From Rivularia sp963920925 (GTDB lineage: Bacteria; Cyanobacteriota; Cyanobacteriia; Cyanobacteriales; Nostocaceae): a stretch of 64,000 nucleotides of DNA. Of the stretch, positions 18,440-27,478 are shown piece after piece; the stretch's first letter is position 1; each line of letters starts with the position of its first letter. Below the pieces are notes generated by a model. It was given only the letters and a program-made list of their open reading frames with translations. It made no database searches and was not told the origin of the DNA. The DNA is taken from NCBI RefSeq assembly GCF_963920925.1, contig NZ_CAWUDI010000026.1, positions 57,642 to 121,641 of the forward strand, read 5' to 3'. Position numbers and translations under genes: made by a program.

Positions 18440-19657
18440 GTGCAAAAACCTACTCTAACAATTTTTTATCAATTCAATCCTTGGAATCCGACTATAGGAG
18501 GAATTCAGACATTGATAAAAATATTTATTAAATATGCTCCTAGTGAATTTGAGGTGCGACTGGTAGGGACGGGAGACGATCCAAGTCAGCCCGTAGGTAA
18601 GTGGGTTCAAACTGAATTGGCAGGTAAAGAAATCAGTTTCTTACCTTTGTTTAACTTACAAAATGATAACCATAGAAATCTAATTCCCACTTCAGTAAAA
18701 TATACTGCTGCACTGATAGGACGGAACTTTGCCTCTGATTTTATGCATTTTCATCGTCTGGAGCCAACCCTATTTACTCGGCATTGGCAGGGAGAGAAAA
18801 TGCTGTTTATTCACAATGATATTCAGATGCAGATGAAAGCAGCGGATAAACAAAAGTCAATTTTGTGGCGAAGATTTCCCCAAGCATATTTTGCCTTAGA
18901 AAAACTTTTAGTGGGGCAGTTTAGCCAAATACTTTCATGCAATACTGATGCAGCAGAATTATTCCGACAGCGCTATCCGAATATTGCAGAGCGTGTAACT
19001 TATATCAAAAATTCATTCGATCCAGAAATTTTTTACCCATTGACTAAAGAAGAACAAGTTGCTCAAAAAACTAAACTTTCAGTTAACATGGGTTTAGCAG
19101 AAGAAACAAGTTTTGTTTTATTTGCTGGTAGATTGCATCCCCAAAAAGACCCAATCCTTTTACTACGTGCATTTGCATCTCTTAAGGACTTGTCGGTTCA
19201 TTTGTTGATAGCAGGCGATGGAGAATTAGCAACAGAAGTACGTGCAGAAATTAATCGTTTGGGTTTATCAGAACGTGTGACAATGCTTGGTGTTCTTAAT
19301 CAAAAAGAATTGGCACAGTTCCATCAAATTAGCAGTGTTTTTGTTCTTAGCAGTGCATACGAAGGTTTACCTTTAGTAGTGCTAGAAGCACTTGCTTGCG
19401 GAACACCAGTAGTTACTACCAGATGTGGTGAAACTCCAAAATTATTGACTCCAGAAAGTGGATTAGTCTGTGAAGAACGAAATCCAGTTTCCATAGCAGA
19501 TGCTTTACGCAGAGTTTTATTAAATCCAGAAGATTATCCTATGGAATTTTGCGTGCAAGCTGCATCTCCATATGCCGCAAATACTGTAGTTAATCAAGTT
19601 TACAATCAAATGTGGCAAAGTTGGGAACAGCGCAATAAGTCAAATGCCATTCGATGA
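18440..19657 (+). CDS. Family 4 glycosyltransferase
   Basis: A GT-B-fold enzyme of about 405 residues. The N-terminal domain has the acceptor-side loop NPWNPTIGGIQTLI. The C-terminal domain has LFAGRLHPQKDPILLLRAF and the donor-binding E-x7-E motif in YEGLPLVVLEALACGTPVV, typical of retaining GT4 enzymes. An AAGGAG Shine-Dalgarno at 18424-18429 is followed by three in-frame possible starts: TTG 18434, TTG 18437 and GTG 18440. I chose GTG as the commoner codon with acceptable spacing (10 nt); TTG 18437 is nearly as good. The gene is 846 bp upstream of the next polysaccharide gene, so it probably has its own promoter, but its family and position suggest it serves the same glycan. Confidence 0.85.
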   Translation: MQKPTLTIFYQFNPWNPTIGGIQTLIKIFIKYAPSEFEVRLVGTGDDPSQPVGKWVQTELAGKEISFLPLFNLQNDNHRNLIPTSVKYTAALIGRNFASDFMHFHRLEPTLFTRHWQGEKMLFIHNDIQMQMKAADKQKSILWRRFPQAYFALEKLLVGQFSQILSCNTDAAELFRQRYPNIAERVTYIKNSFDPEIFYPLTKEEQVAQKTKLSVNMGLAEETSFVLFAGRLHPQKDPILLLRAFASLKDLSVHLLIAGDGELATEVRAEINRLGLSERVTMLGVLNQKELAQFHQISSVFVLSSAYEGLPLVVLEALACGTPVVTTRCGETPKLLTPESGLVCEERNPVSIADALRRVLLNPEDYPMEFCVQAASPYAANTVVNQVYNQMWQSWEQRNKSNAIR

Positions 19658-20503
19658 ATTTCAACAATCAAAATTTATTCGTATAATTTGTTGCTAGTAG
19701 ATATCGGTACTAATTAAATGCTTAAATATCGCATCAATAAAAATTGATTGTTTATTAGTACTCAGTTTAGAATTATTGCCTTACCTATAAAAAGGGGTTG
19801 CAAAAAATGTAGCATTTTCGCGTCAATTTATATTTTTACTCGATTTATACGTAGAAACTAAAAATATGAGATGATTGCTACTTTGATTTAACAACTTCAA
19901 AAATGGTATACCCTTATATTTATATAATTAAAAAATGTAAACAGCTGTAAATCTCACAAGAATTGGTTGATAAAAATAAAGCTTTGAATAAAGGAGCATA
20001 CTAATGAAAAGCCGTTAAAAAACAGTTAAAAGATGAAAAAATGGTAATATAAGCAGAAATATCGCTGAAATTAAGAAGCGTTCATCTTAAAACTCCGTTC
20101 GCTGTAGAAAAAAATTTTGAGTGATTAAAAGCAGTAATTCTACTAAGGGATGATGAAACAAGGAGAGTACTTGCGACACATATAGTTTTTAAAGAACCTA
20201 CAAGGCAGTATTTATAGGAAAGTAATCATATTTTCGGTAAGGAAAAACCAACCGAGTTGATTACATCAAAAGAAAATCAACAAGTCTCAATCCTATTTGC
20301 GATCGCCTATTTAAGAGCTTTGAAAGAACTAAGGAGGGTTTTGTGTATTGGCTCTGTTAATATTTCATCTTTTTTAATAGCTGTGTAAAACTCGAATGGT
20401 GCTTCTTTCTCGAAGAAGTGTAACTGGCATTTTTTAGTCTATGTGGCTAAATCCTATCGACTTTAAACTTTTACTCATCTTCCCTAATAGAATTTGAATT
20501 TAT
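19658..20503. other. Long intergenic region upstream of the polysaccharide operon
   Basis: This 846-bp AT-rich stretch has no credible gene, although short purine-rich runs (aaggagcata near 19991, ctaaggagggtttt near 20329) resemble ribosome binding sites. It contains one HIP1 site (gcgatcgc near 20300). It probably holds the promoter for the 11-gene cluster and may encode a leader or small RNA, but I see no clear structure. Confidence 0.4.
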
Positions 20504-21697
20504 ATGAAAATTGCTGTAATTGGTGCAAAAGGTCTACCTCCGAAACAGGGTGGCATTGAACATTATTGTGCGGAAGTCTACCCTCGGATGGTTGCACGGG
20601 GTCACAAAGTAGACTTGTTTGCTCGTTCTTCCTACACCGACACTCCTTACTCGAATCGGTATGAATCAAACGGTGTGAAAGTGATCTCTTTATCAGGCGG
20701 AAAAATTAGAGGTATAGATGCTTTGATTACGTCTATGGAGGGAGCCGCGATCGCAGCTGCGAATAAGTACGATATCGTTCATTTTCATGCTCTAGGTCCA
20801 TCTTTGTTTACTTGTTTACCTAGAATTGCTTCTTCTGCAAAGATTGTAGTTACCTGTCACGGGTTAGATTGGCAGCGGGCAAAATGGGGGAATTTTTCTA
20901 CTCGCTTAATAAAAACGGGAGAAAAGGCAGCAGTAAAGTTTGCCCATACTATTGTTGTGGTATCTGAGGCACTGCAAGACTATTTCTGGCAAACCTATAA
21001 CAGAGAAACGATTTATATCCCAAATGCGCCAGCAAGTTACTCTGACTCAAACTCAAATTTTAGTTACGGAGCTTCTCTTGGTCTTACAAAAAATAAATAT
21101 ATCCTATTTTTGGGGAGACTCGTACCAGAAAAACGTCCCGAATTGTTGCTTGAAGCTTTTGAAGCTCTTAAACTTACTGGATGGAAACTAGTCTTAGCTG
21201 GTGGAATTAGTGATGCCAGAGCTTTTTCTGCCGAACTTCTGCAAAAAGTAGCAGCAAATCCACACATCGTATATGCAGGGGAACTTAGAGGAAGTCGTCT
21301 AGCCGAAATTGTTCGAGGAGCCGGTTTGTTTAGCCTACCATCTGATGTGGAAGGAATGCCCTTAGTAATGTTAGAGGCAATGCGAGAAGGTATTCCAGTA
21401 TTAGCAAGTGATATTCCACCACATAGACAATTGCTAGCCCAACACAGAGGCATATTATTTGAAGCAGGAAATATTGATTCTTGTATTCGTTCTTTGGAAT
21501 GGGCAATTAATAATCATACTGAAATCACCTTAAGAGCAATAAAGGCACAGAAATACGTCATGCTTAATTATTCTTGGGAACGAATTACATCTGATAATTT
21601 GAATCTTTATAGCAAAATGTTGAACATACCCAACTCATTAGATAGATTGCAATCCAGTTCTGACAAACTGGAGAAAATCTACATGAAAAATCGATAA
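20504..21697 (+). CDS. Family 4 glycosyltransferase (DUF1972/RfaB-like N-terminus)
   Basis: A 397-residue GT-B enzyme. The start MKIAVIGAKGLPPKQGGIEH is the hallmark of the DUF1972-type N-terminal domain found in enzymes that add early sugars such as rhamnose in capsule and O-antigen loci. The C-terminal domain carries LFLGRLVPEKRPELLLEAF and the E-x7-E donor motif in DVEGMPLVMLEAMREGIPV. It has no transmembrane segment, so it would act at the inner face of the cytoplasmic membrane on a lipid-linked intermediate. It is the first gene of a tight plus-strand cluster; the co-polymerase gene starts 43 bp after its stop. The transferred sugar is not readable. Confidence 0.9.
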   Translation: MKIAVIGAKGLPPKQGGIEHYCAEVYPRMVARGHKVDLFARSSYTDTPYSNRYESNGVKVISLSGGKIRGIDALITSMEGAAIAAANKYDIVHFHALGPSLFTCLPRIASSAKIVVTCHGLDWQRAKWGNFSTRLIKTGEKAAVKFAHTIVVVSEALQDYFWQTYNRETIYIPNAPASYSDSNSNFSYGASLGLTKNKYILFLGRLVPEKRPELLLEAFEALKLTGWKLVLAGGISDARAFSAELLQKVAANPHIVYAGELRGSRLAEIVRGAGLFSLPSDVEGMPLVMLEAMREGIPVLASDIPPHRQLLAQHRGILFEAGNIDSCIRSLEWAINNHTEITLRAIKAQKYVMLNYSWERITSDNLNLYSKMLNIPNSLDRLQSSSDKLEKIYMKNR

Positions 21698-21740
21698 ACC
21701 CTTTTCAGTTTGGATGTGCCTTTTTGGAAGAGTATACGTA

Positions 21741-23927
21741 ATGAACAATAGCATTGTATCTATCCTTACAATTTTACGGCGGCGGAGTTTACCTGCTATA
21801 GCTACATTTGCTGCTGTCATTACTGGGGCAGTATATTATCTCAACGTAACTCCACGTACTTATGAAACGTCGGCGCGATTGATACTAGATAATAAATTAG
21901 CTAGCGTTTCCGAGTTAGGTCGCGATTTGACACAATCATCAGGAGGTTCTGTCGGCTCCAGCCCCCTTGCAGATCAAGCAGAGTTAGCGAAATCACAGCC
22001 AGTTTTAGCAATAGCGATCGCCAAGGTTTCTGCTAACAGTAAACTGAATTCATCTCAAACAATACCCGCACCTAACGATCTCAAAGCTAATTTACAAGTA
22101 AAAATCGTTCCTGCTACCAACATTTTAGAACTGAATTATGAAAATCAAAATCCAGTTCTAGCTGCCAAGCTGCTGAATGCGATTGCTGAGGCAATGGTTG
22201 AAGAAAATATGACAACCATCAAAGCAGAAGCTACTAAAATCAAAGAATTTTTAGAAAAATATGAGCTTCCTAACGCTCGTAAAAGGCTGCTCGAAGCTGA
22301 TGCTGTAGAAAAGACATATAGGCGCGAAAGCGGCATTGTCTCCTACGATCAACAAAGCGAAAGTTTAGTAGAAAGTTTAGCCTCGTTAGAAGAGCAAGAG
22401 CGTAATCTTTCAGTCCAACTACAAGAAGCGCGATCGCAAGAAACATCCTTGCAACAGATTACAAAAACACAAAACCCTGCTAATGCTTACGCGGCAGTAC
22501 GTAGCGGGCAAAATGAAGAATTGAAGCAACTGCGAGAGAAGTTATCAGAATTGGATCGGCAGTTGGCTGAAACTCGTTCGCGTTTTACAGAAGAACATCC
22601 CAACATTACATCACTGATTCAAGAACGCGATGCAGTACAGAGATTGTATCAACAAGAACTCGATAAAGTGTCTTCTAACAATCAAGCTGTTCTTGCCAAT
22701 GAGAATATTGCAGCCGAAAAATTGAGTCAAGACTTGACTTCTCAACTAATTACTAATCGAATTCAAAAATCAGCAATTGAAAATAAGCTTAGCACCGTAC
22801 AAAATGAGCTAGCCAACCTGCAAAAACGGCTCACAGAACTTCCAGTAAAACAACAAAATCTTGCTAGTATCGTCCGTAAGCGAGAAGAAGCCGAGTCATC
22901 CTTGAAGTTTCTTCAAAGCAAACTAGAGGAAGCTCGAATTGCAGAAGCTCAAAAAATCAGCAACATTCGGATTGTAGAAACAGCAACAGTACCAACTTCA
23001 CCAACTTCTCCAAAACCAACAGTCACCTTAGTACTTGCGATAGTATTTGGAGGCGTTTTAGCAACAGGGGTAGTGATACTACTAGAAGTAATGGATAATA
23101 CTCTTAAAAACTCTACTGAAGTAGAGGAATTGTTAGAATTACCGCTATTGAGTGTATTACCTCCTTTGCCTACCAAGAAGCTCAAACTTAATTCAGCAGA
23201 AATTTTAGAACATATCAGTTTTGTTGAGCCTTACCGTAACCTTTTCAAAACCTTACAAATCAGCGGGATTCAAAAGCCTCGGTTGATTGTGATTAGTAGC
23301 ACCATTTCGGGAGAAGGTAAGTCAGTAGTAGCCGCTCACTTAGCTGCCGTTTCCGCCATGTTATCTCGACGCACATTAATTATCGACGCAAATTTTCAAA
23401 AACCCGTGCAGCACAAGGTGTTTAACTTAGAACCTACAGCCGGAATGGCAGATGTCATTGATGGTAAAAAATCATTAATGGAAGCAGTGCAGCCAACAAA
23501 TATCGATCGCCTTGATGTATTAACCTATGGAAAACCGCAGAACCGCTCCTTGCAATTACTGGAGTCTGCGGAGATAGATGCCGTGCTAGCAGAAGCAACT
23601 AATCACTACGATTTAGTCATATTAGATACATCATCACTGTGTGATTCACCGGATGCCGCAATTTTAAGTAGAAATAGTGACGGACTAATTTTAGTTACAC
23701 GTCCGGGTTTCACGCGCAAAGAAATACTCCGAAAAACTGTATCAGAATTAGTTAAAAGCCGCGTACCTCTTTTGGGAGTAGTAATAAATGACCAAACGCT
23801 CTCTGTAAACGAAAAGTATTACCATTCCTCTGCGATCGCAAGTTATCCGCCGTTAAAAAGTTTAACCAATGAAGAAATCAACAGTAAAAAACCCGCCAAT
23901 ACAGTTAACGGTTTGAGGGATAATTAA
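21741..23927 (+). CDS. Wzz/Wzc-like polysaccharide co-polymerase with BY-kinase-type ATPase domain
   Basis: A 728-residue inner-membrane protein that sets chain length in Wzx/Wzy polysaccharide export. It has a first transmembrane helix (about 20-35), a Wzz domain (from PRTYETSARLIL), a long periplasmic coiled coil (about 155-405), a second helix (about 428-450) after the Pro-rich VPTSPTSPKPT, and a cytoplasmic P-loop domain. Walker A is GEGKS (524-528) and Walker B is LVILDTS (625-631). Walker A' reads LIIDANFQ (546-553), where active BY-kinases have D-x-D-x-R, so the second Asp and the Arg are replaced. The C-terminal tail has only a few tyrosines (KYYHSSAIASYP). Tyrosine-kinase activity is thus doubtful. 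The ATG at 21741 is preferred, with ggaag 10 nt upstream. The next gene starts 2 bp after the stop. Confidence 0.9.
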   Translation: MNNSIVSILTILRRRSLPAIATFAAVITGAVYYLNVTPRTYETSARLILDNKLASVSELGRDLTQSSGGSVGSSPLADQAELAKSQPVLAIAIAKVSANSKLNSSQTIPAPNDLKANLQVKIVPATNILELNYENQNPVLAAKLLNAIAEAMVEENMTTIKAEATKIKEFLEKYELPNARKRLLEADAVEKTYRRESGIVSYDQQSESLVESLASLEEQERNLSVQLQEARSQETSLQQITKTQNPANAYAAVRSGQNEELKQLREKLSELDRQLAETRSRFTEEHPNITSLIQERDAVQRLYQQELDKVSSNNQAVLANENIAAEKLSQDLTSQLITNRIQKSAIENKLSTVQNELANLQKRLTELPVKQQNLASIVRKREEAESSLKFLQSKLEEARIAEAQKISNIRIVETATVPTSPTSPKPTVTLVLAIVFGGVLATGVVILLEVMDNTLKNSTEVEELLELPLLSVLPPLPTKKLKLNSAEILEHISFVEPYRNLFKTLQISGIQKPRLIVISSTISGEGKSVVAAHLAAVSAMLSRRTLIIDANFQKPVQHKVFNLEPTAGMADVIDGKKSLMEAVQPTNIDRLDVLTYGKPQNRSLQLLESAEIDAVLAEATNHYDLVILDTSSLCDSPDAAILSRNSDGLILVTRPGFTRKEILRKTVSELVKSRVPLLGVVINDQTLSVNEKYYHSSAIASYPPLKSLTNEEINSKKPANTVNGLRDN

Positions 23928-23929
23928 AA

Positions 23930-25363
23930 ATGTTTACTAATCAACCTTTCAGTCCTGGATCTCGTCTGGCACTCTTCGTAGGATTGCTAGGGATGGGAAT
24001 TGGTGTATTTGCAGGTTTTCTGGTTGGTGCTAATCCTCAGTTGCTGGGAATGGGTTTAATCGCAGTGGTGCTGATGATTTGGTTTTTTGCCAAATTTGAG
24101 CAAGCGGTGATTAGTCTATTAATACTGCGATCTTCCCTTGATATATTTTACGCTCAACAAATACCAGCGGCATTTGCGATCGGTTTAGATGCTTTGACTT
24201 TACTTTATGTGACTACACAATTATTGACGGGTAAAGCTATAAAAGTGGATAAATTCTGGTGGTTCTTTGCTAGCTGGGTGGCTTTGCAAGGAGTTTCAGT
24301 AATCTTATTATCCCTCGGTGGATTGGGGCTAGATAGTTCATATTTTCCAGAGGTGATCCGGGAGTGGGTGCGTTTGTTTTCCTGGTTAATGGCATATCTG
24401 CTGATAATGCAACTGCAACAGCGTATGCATCCCAATAAAATAGTCAATGCCCTTTTCCTAAGTCTTGTAGCACCACTTACAGCAGCCACGCTGCAATTAA
24501 TTCTGCCCTCTTCCTTACTCCCACCTTTATTAAAACCCAGAGCACTTGCCTTAACTGATATTGAAGGAGCTTCTCGCATCAATGGAACTTTAGGTCACGC
24601 GAATACATTTGCGACTTTTTTAATATTTTTCTTGGGTTTGACCTATTGGAAGTTAGAAAAGTCGCAGCGGCGCTGGCCTTGGTTTTTATTACTGAGTGTA
24701 ATTATATTTTTTATCGTAGCCACTAAAGCTCTAGTTTGTTTAGTCATGGCATCTGTCTTAATTATGGTTTTGATCGCGCCCAAATTCAGCCCAGTTAAGC
24801 TGATTGGCGGCATTCTTCTGTTTACAGTCATCATTGGGTTGTTCGCTAGTACAGACTTTGGCAGAGAACGTCTAGCTTCTGTTTTGGAGACACCGTTGTT
24901 TAATCCCGATATGGATATATCGCGTTCGATATTATTGTCAAACTCAGACGGCAATAGCTTTAACTGGCGGCTTGCTCACTGGGATACTTTACTAAAAGCT
25001 TGGAGACAATCGCCAATTTTCGGTTATGGGCTGGGGACAACATCCATTATTGGTGGGAATGAAGCTCACAACGACTATGTGAGATGGCTGGTTGAGGGAG
25101 GAGTTGTAGGTTTGGGCTTGTTTTTAACTTTTCTTGGCGCTAATTTTGTCCGTCTAGCTAAATTGTGGTTTTCTTCACCTCAAGGAAGCCCTAAAAAGGA
25201 TCTGGCTTTAGTATTATTTGCAACTTTAATGGCAATATCTATAGGTATGATGACTGAAAATATCTGGAGTCATACCGCTCTTTTTTACTATTGGCTAACG
25301 ACTTCAGCAATTGTTGGTTGGGACTGGAATAATTCTCAGATTGTAAAAAGTAACAATAAATAA
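23930..25363 (+). CDS. O-antigen ligase / Wzy-type polymerase family membrane protein
   Basis: A 477-residue integral membrane protein with roughly ten to twelve hydrophobic helices, starting at RLALFVGLLGMGIGVFAGFL. A large periplasmic loop before the C-terminal helices contains SPIFGYGLGTTSIIGGNEAH followed by NDYVRWLVEGGVVGLGLF. The H-N-D-Y-V/W-L-x-E-x-G pattern is typical of the PF04932 ligase/polymerase family. In this setting, next to a Wzz/Wzc protein and with a flippase downstream, the role is most likely Wzy-like polymerisation of repeat units in the periplasm; a ligase role is the alternative. It begins 2 bp after the co-polymerase stop, so the two are translationally linked. Confidence 0.88.
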   Translation: MFTNQPFSPGSRLALFVGLLGMGIGVFAGFLVGANPQLLGMGLIAVVLMIWFFAKFEQAVISLLILRSSLDIFYAQQIPAAFAIGLDALTLLYVTTQLLTGKAIKVDKFWWFFASWVALQGVSVILLSLGGLGLDSSYFPEVIREWVRLFSWLMAYLLIMQLQQRMHPNKIVNALFLSLVAPLTAATLQLILPSSLLPPLLKPRALALTDIEGASRINGTLGHANTFATFLIFFLGLTYWKLEKSQRRWPWFLLLSVIIFFIVATKALVCLVMASVLIMVLIAPKFSPVKLIGGILLFTVIIGLFASTDFGRERLASVLETPLFNPDMDISRSILLSNSDGNSFNWRLAHWDTLLKAWRQSPIFGYGLGTTSIIGGNEAHNDYVRWLVEGGVVGLGLFLTFLGANFVRLAKLWFSSPQGSPKKDLALVLFATLMAISIGMMTENIWSHTALFYYWLTTSAIVGWDWNNSQIVKSNNK

Positions 25364-25445
25364 TAACTAAATTTTTAAGAATTGCTTTTAAAAAACATCA
25401 TTTATCTATCTTTTGTGTAAATTATCTCGTAAAGGTCACAATAAA

Positions 25446-26411
25446 ATGCCAAAAATATCTGTTATAGTTCCCGCCTATAATGCAATGTGTTATCTACCAG
25501 ATACTTTAGATAATCTTCTCAAGCAAACATATAATGATTTTGAAGTAATTATTGTTAATGATGGAAGTTCAGATAGCATTGAACAATGGTTTTCTCAACT
25601 CCAAGATGAACGAATTAAGCTGATCTCTCAAGAAAATCAAGGAGCGGGGATAGCAAGAAATACAGGTATCATTAATTCTAGAGGTGAATATATAGCATTT
25701 CTGGATGCAGACGACATTTGGGAACCAACAAAGCTAGAAAAACAAGTACGTATTTTAGAGGATAATCCAGAAGTTGGATTAGTATATACCTGGGTCGAAT
25801 ATGTCAATGAAACAGGTCAATCTACAGGTAGAGTTTTAAAGCATACTGCTGAAGGTAATGTTTGGGAAAAACTGATAGAATGTAATCCGATTGAATGCGG
25901 TAGTGTCGCTATGGTTCGTCGCAGTTGCTTTGATGATGTAGGCATATTCGATGTGAATGTAGGGTCGTTTGTTGAAGATTGGGAACTGTGGCTACGTATT
26001 GCTTCCCGTTTTCCTTTTAAAGTTGTTAAAGAAGTTTTAATCTATTATCGACAACACTCAAATAGTGCTTCTAAAAATTGGCAAGCAATGGAAAAAGGTT
26101 ATAACATAGTGATTGAAAAAGCGTTCTCTTCTGCTCCAAATAAATTAAAATATTTACAGAATAAATCCTATGCGTATGCTTACTTTTGTTTAGCTTGGAA
26201 GCCTTTACAATGTTGTACTCAAGACTATAAAACAGCGATTGATTTTCGTGATTTAGCAATAAAATATTACCCTCGCATATGTTTCTCTAAAGAATTTTTC
26301 AGACTGAGTTTAGCAATTGAAATCCAGCGTTGGTTTGGAACTGAAGGTTATCAAAAATTTATTAAGTTGCTTCATATGGTACGGCGACATAAAACAGTAA
26401 TTGGCGGATAA
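25446..26411 (+). CDS. Family 2 glycosyltransferase (copy A of the GT2 series)
   Basis: A 321-residue GT2 enzyme. It starts at the ATG MPKISVIVPAYNAMCYLPDT, with IIVNDGSSD and the metal-binding motif AFLDADDIW at about 89-97. The region NPIECGSVAMVRRSCF and VEDWELWLRIASRF follow the fixed order seen in the other GT2 genes downstream, so it belongs to the same subfamily. The frame is open from a TTG at 25413, but the ATG at 25446 places the conserved first beta strand correctly and has aaagg 10 nt upstream. The C-terminal 100 residues are helical. It would add one sugar to the lipid-linked repeat unit on the cytoplasmic side. Confidence 0.88.
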   Translation: MPKISVIVPAYNAMCYLPDTLDNLLKQTYNDFEVIIVNDGSSDSIEQWFSQLQDERIKLISQENQGAGIARNTGIINSRGEYIAFLDADDIWEPTKLEKQVRILEDNPEVGLVYTWVEYVNETGQSTGRVLKHTAEGNVWEKLIECNPIECGSVAMVRRSCFDDVGIFDVNVGSFVEDWELWLRIASRFPFKVVKEVLIYYRQHSNSASKNWQAMEKGYNIVIEKAFSSAPNKLKYLQNKSYAYAYFCLAWKPLQCCTQDYKTAIDFRDLAIKYYPRICFSKEFFRLSLAIEIQRWFGTEGYQKFIKLLHMVRRHKTVIGG

Positions 26412-26491
26412 TATTTGATTCCTTGTCAAATTTACAAACAAAAAATAAACAGTAAAAAAGAAAAAATATAATATACTTAATAGGTCAAACA

Positions 26492-27478
26492 ATGCCTGAA
26501 ATTTCTATTATAATTCCAGCTTATAATGCTGAAGAAACGATTTTAAAAACGATAAAATCGGTTCTTGAGCAGACATTCCAAGATTTTGAAATAATTGTTA
26601 TCAACGACGGCTCAAAGGATAAGACAGTTGAAATAACTGAAAGTATTCAAGATAAACGAATAAATATTTTCTCTTACGAAAATCGCGGAGTTTCAACAGC
26701 ACGCAATCGGGGAATTGCTCGTTCTACTGGTGAATTTATTGCATTTCTCGATGCTGATGACTTATGGACAAAAGATAAGTTAGAAATGCAGCTAAATGCT
26801 TTAAAAAAAAGTCCAGAAGCAGGACTTGCATATAGTTGGACTTGTTTTATGGATGTTGATGAAGGAGGAGAAGCAGTATCGTTCCTTCCATCTCCTGAAT
26901 ATGCTTTTACAGGTGATGTTTATCAACAGTTGTTAATCGGTGATTTTATTCACAGTGCTTCTAATACTTTGATTCGTTCCCAAGCTATTCAAGCCGTAGG
27001 AGAATTTGAACCGATTCTTAAATCCTGTGAGGATTGGGAATATTGGTTAAGAATAGCAGCACGCTTTGATTTTGTAGTAGTTCCCAATTATCAGATTCTA
27101 TATCGTCGAACTCCTGGTGGACTGTCATCCAACGTTGAGGTGATGAAAGAAGCATCTTTAATTTCGATTGAAAGAGCTTATAATGTAGCTCCAAAAGAAC
27201 TGCAATATCTGAAAAAATATACTTTGACTAACTTTCATCGGTATTGCGCTAGTCTTTATTTGCAACATCGCAATGACAATCTGGGAATAGCTGAAGCTCG
27301 ACAACATTTATTATCAGCTATCAGTTTACATCCCAAAACTTTGTTAGATAGCTTGACTCAAAAATTATTAATTAAGCTGTTATTCAAACAATTATTTCCT
27401 CAAAAACTGTCTAGTTCTCTGATTGAATTAATGAGAAAAAAAATTATTACTATAAACGATCCAAGGTTACAAGCATGA
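26492..27478 (+). CDS. Family 2 glycosyltransferase (copy B of the GT2 series)
   Basis: A 328-residue GT2 enzyme that begins MPEISIIIPAYNAEETILKT. It has the nucleotide-binding IVINDGSKDKTVEI and the acidic motif AFLDADDLWTKDKLE, followed by SCEDWEYWLRIAARF. Residues such as GVSTARNRGIA and LAYSWTCFM match the three GT2 genes at 31.4-34.3 kb closely, so it is a likely source or relative of that array. Its stop codon overlaps the start of the next gene (ATGA, 4 bp), which shows translational coupling. Donor sugar unknown; clan A inverting chemistry is expected. Confidence 0.9.
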   Translation: MPEISIIIPAYNAEETILKTIKSVLEQTFQDFEIIVINDGSKDKTVEITESIQDKRINIFSYENRGVSTARNRGIARSTGEFIAFLDADDLWTKDKLEMQLNALKKSPEAGLAYSWTCFMDVDEGGEAVSFLPSPEYAFTGDVYQQLLIGDFIHSASNTLIRSQAIQAVGEFEPILKSCEDWEYWLRIAARFDFVVVPNYQILYRRTPGGLSSNVEVMKEASLISIERAYNVAPKELQYLKKYTLTNFHRYCASLYLQHRNDNLGIAEARQHLLSAISLHPKTLLDSLTQKLLIKLLFKQLFPQKLSSSLIELMRKKIITINDPRLQA

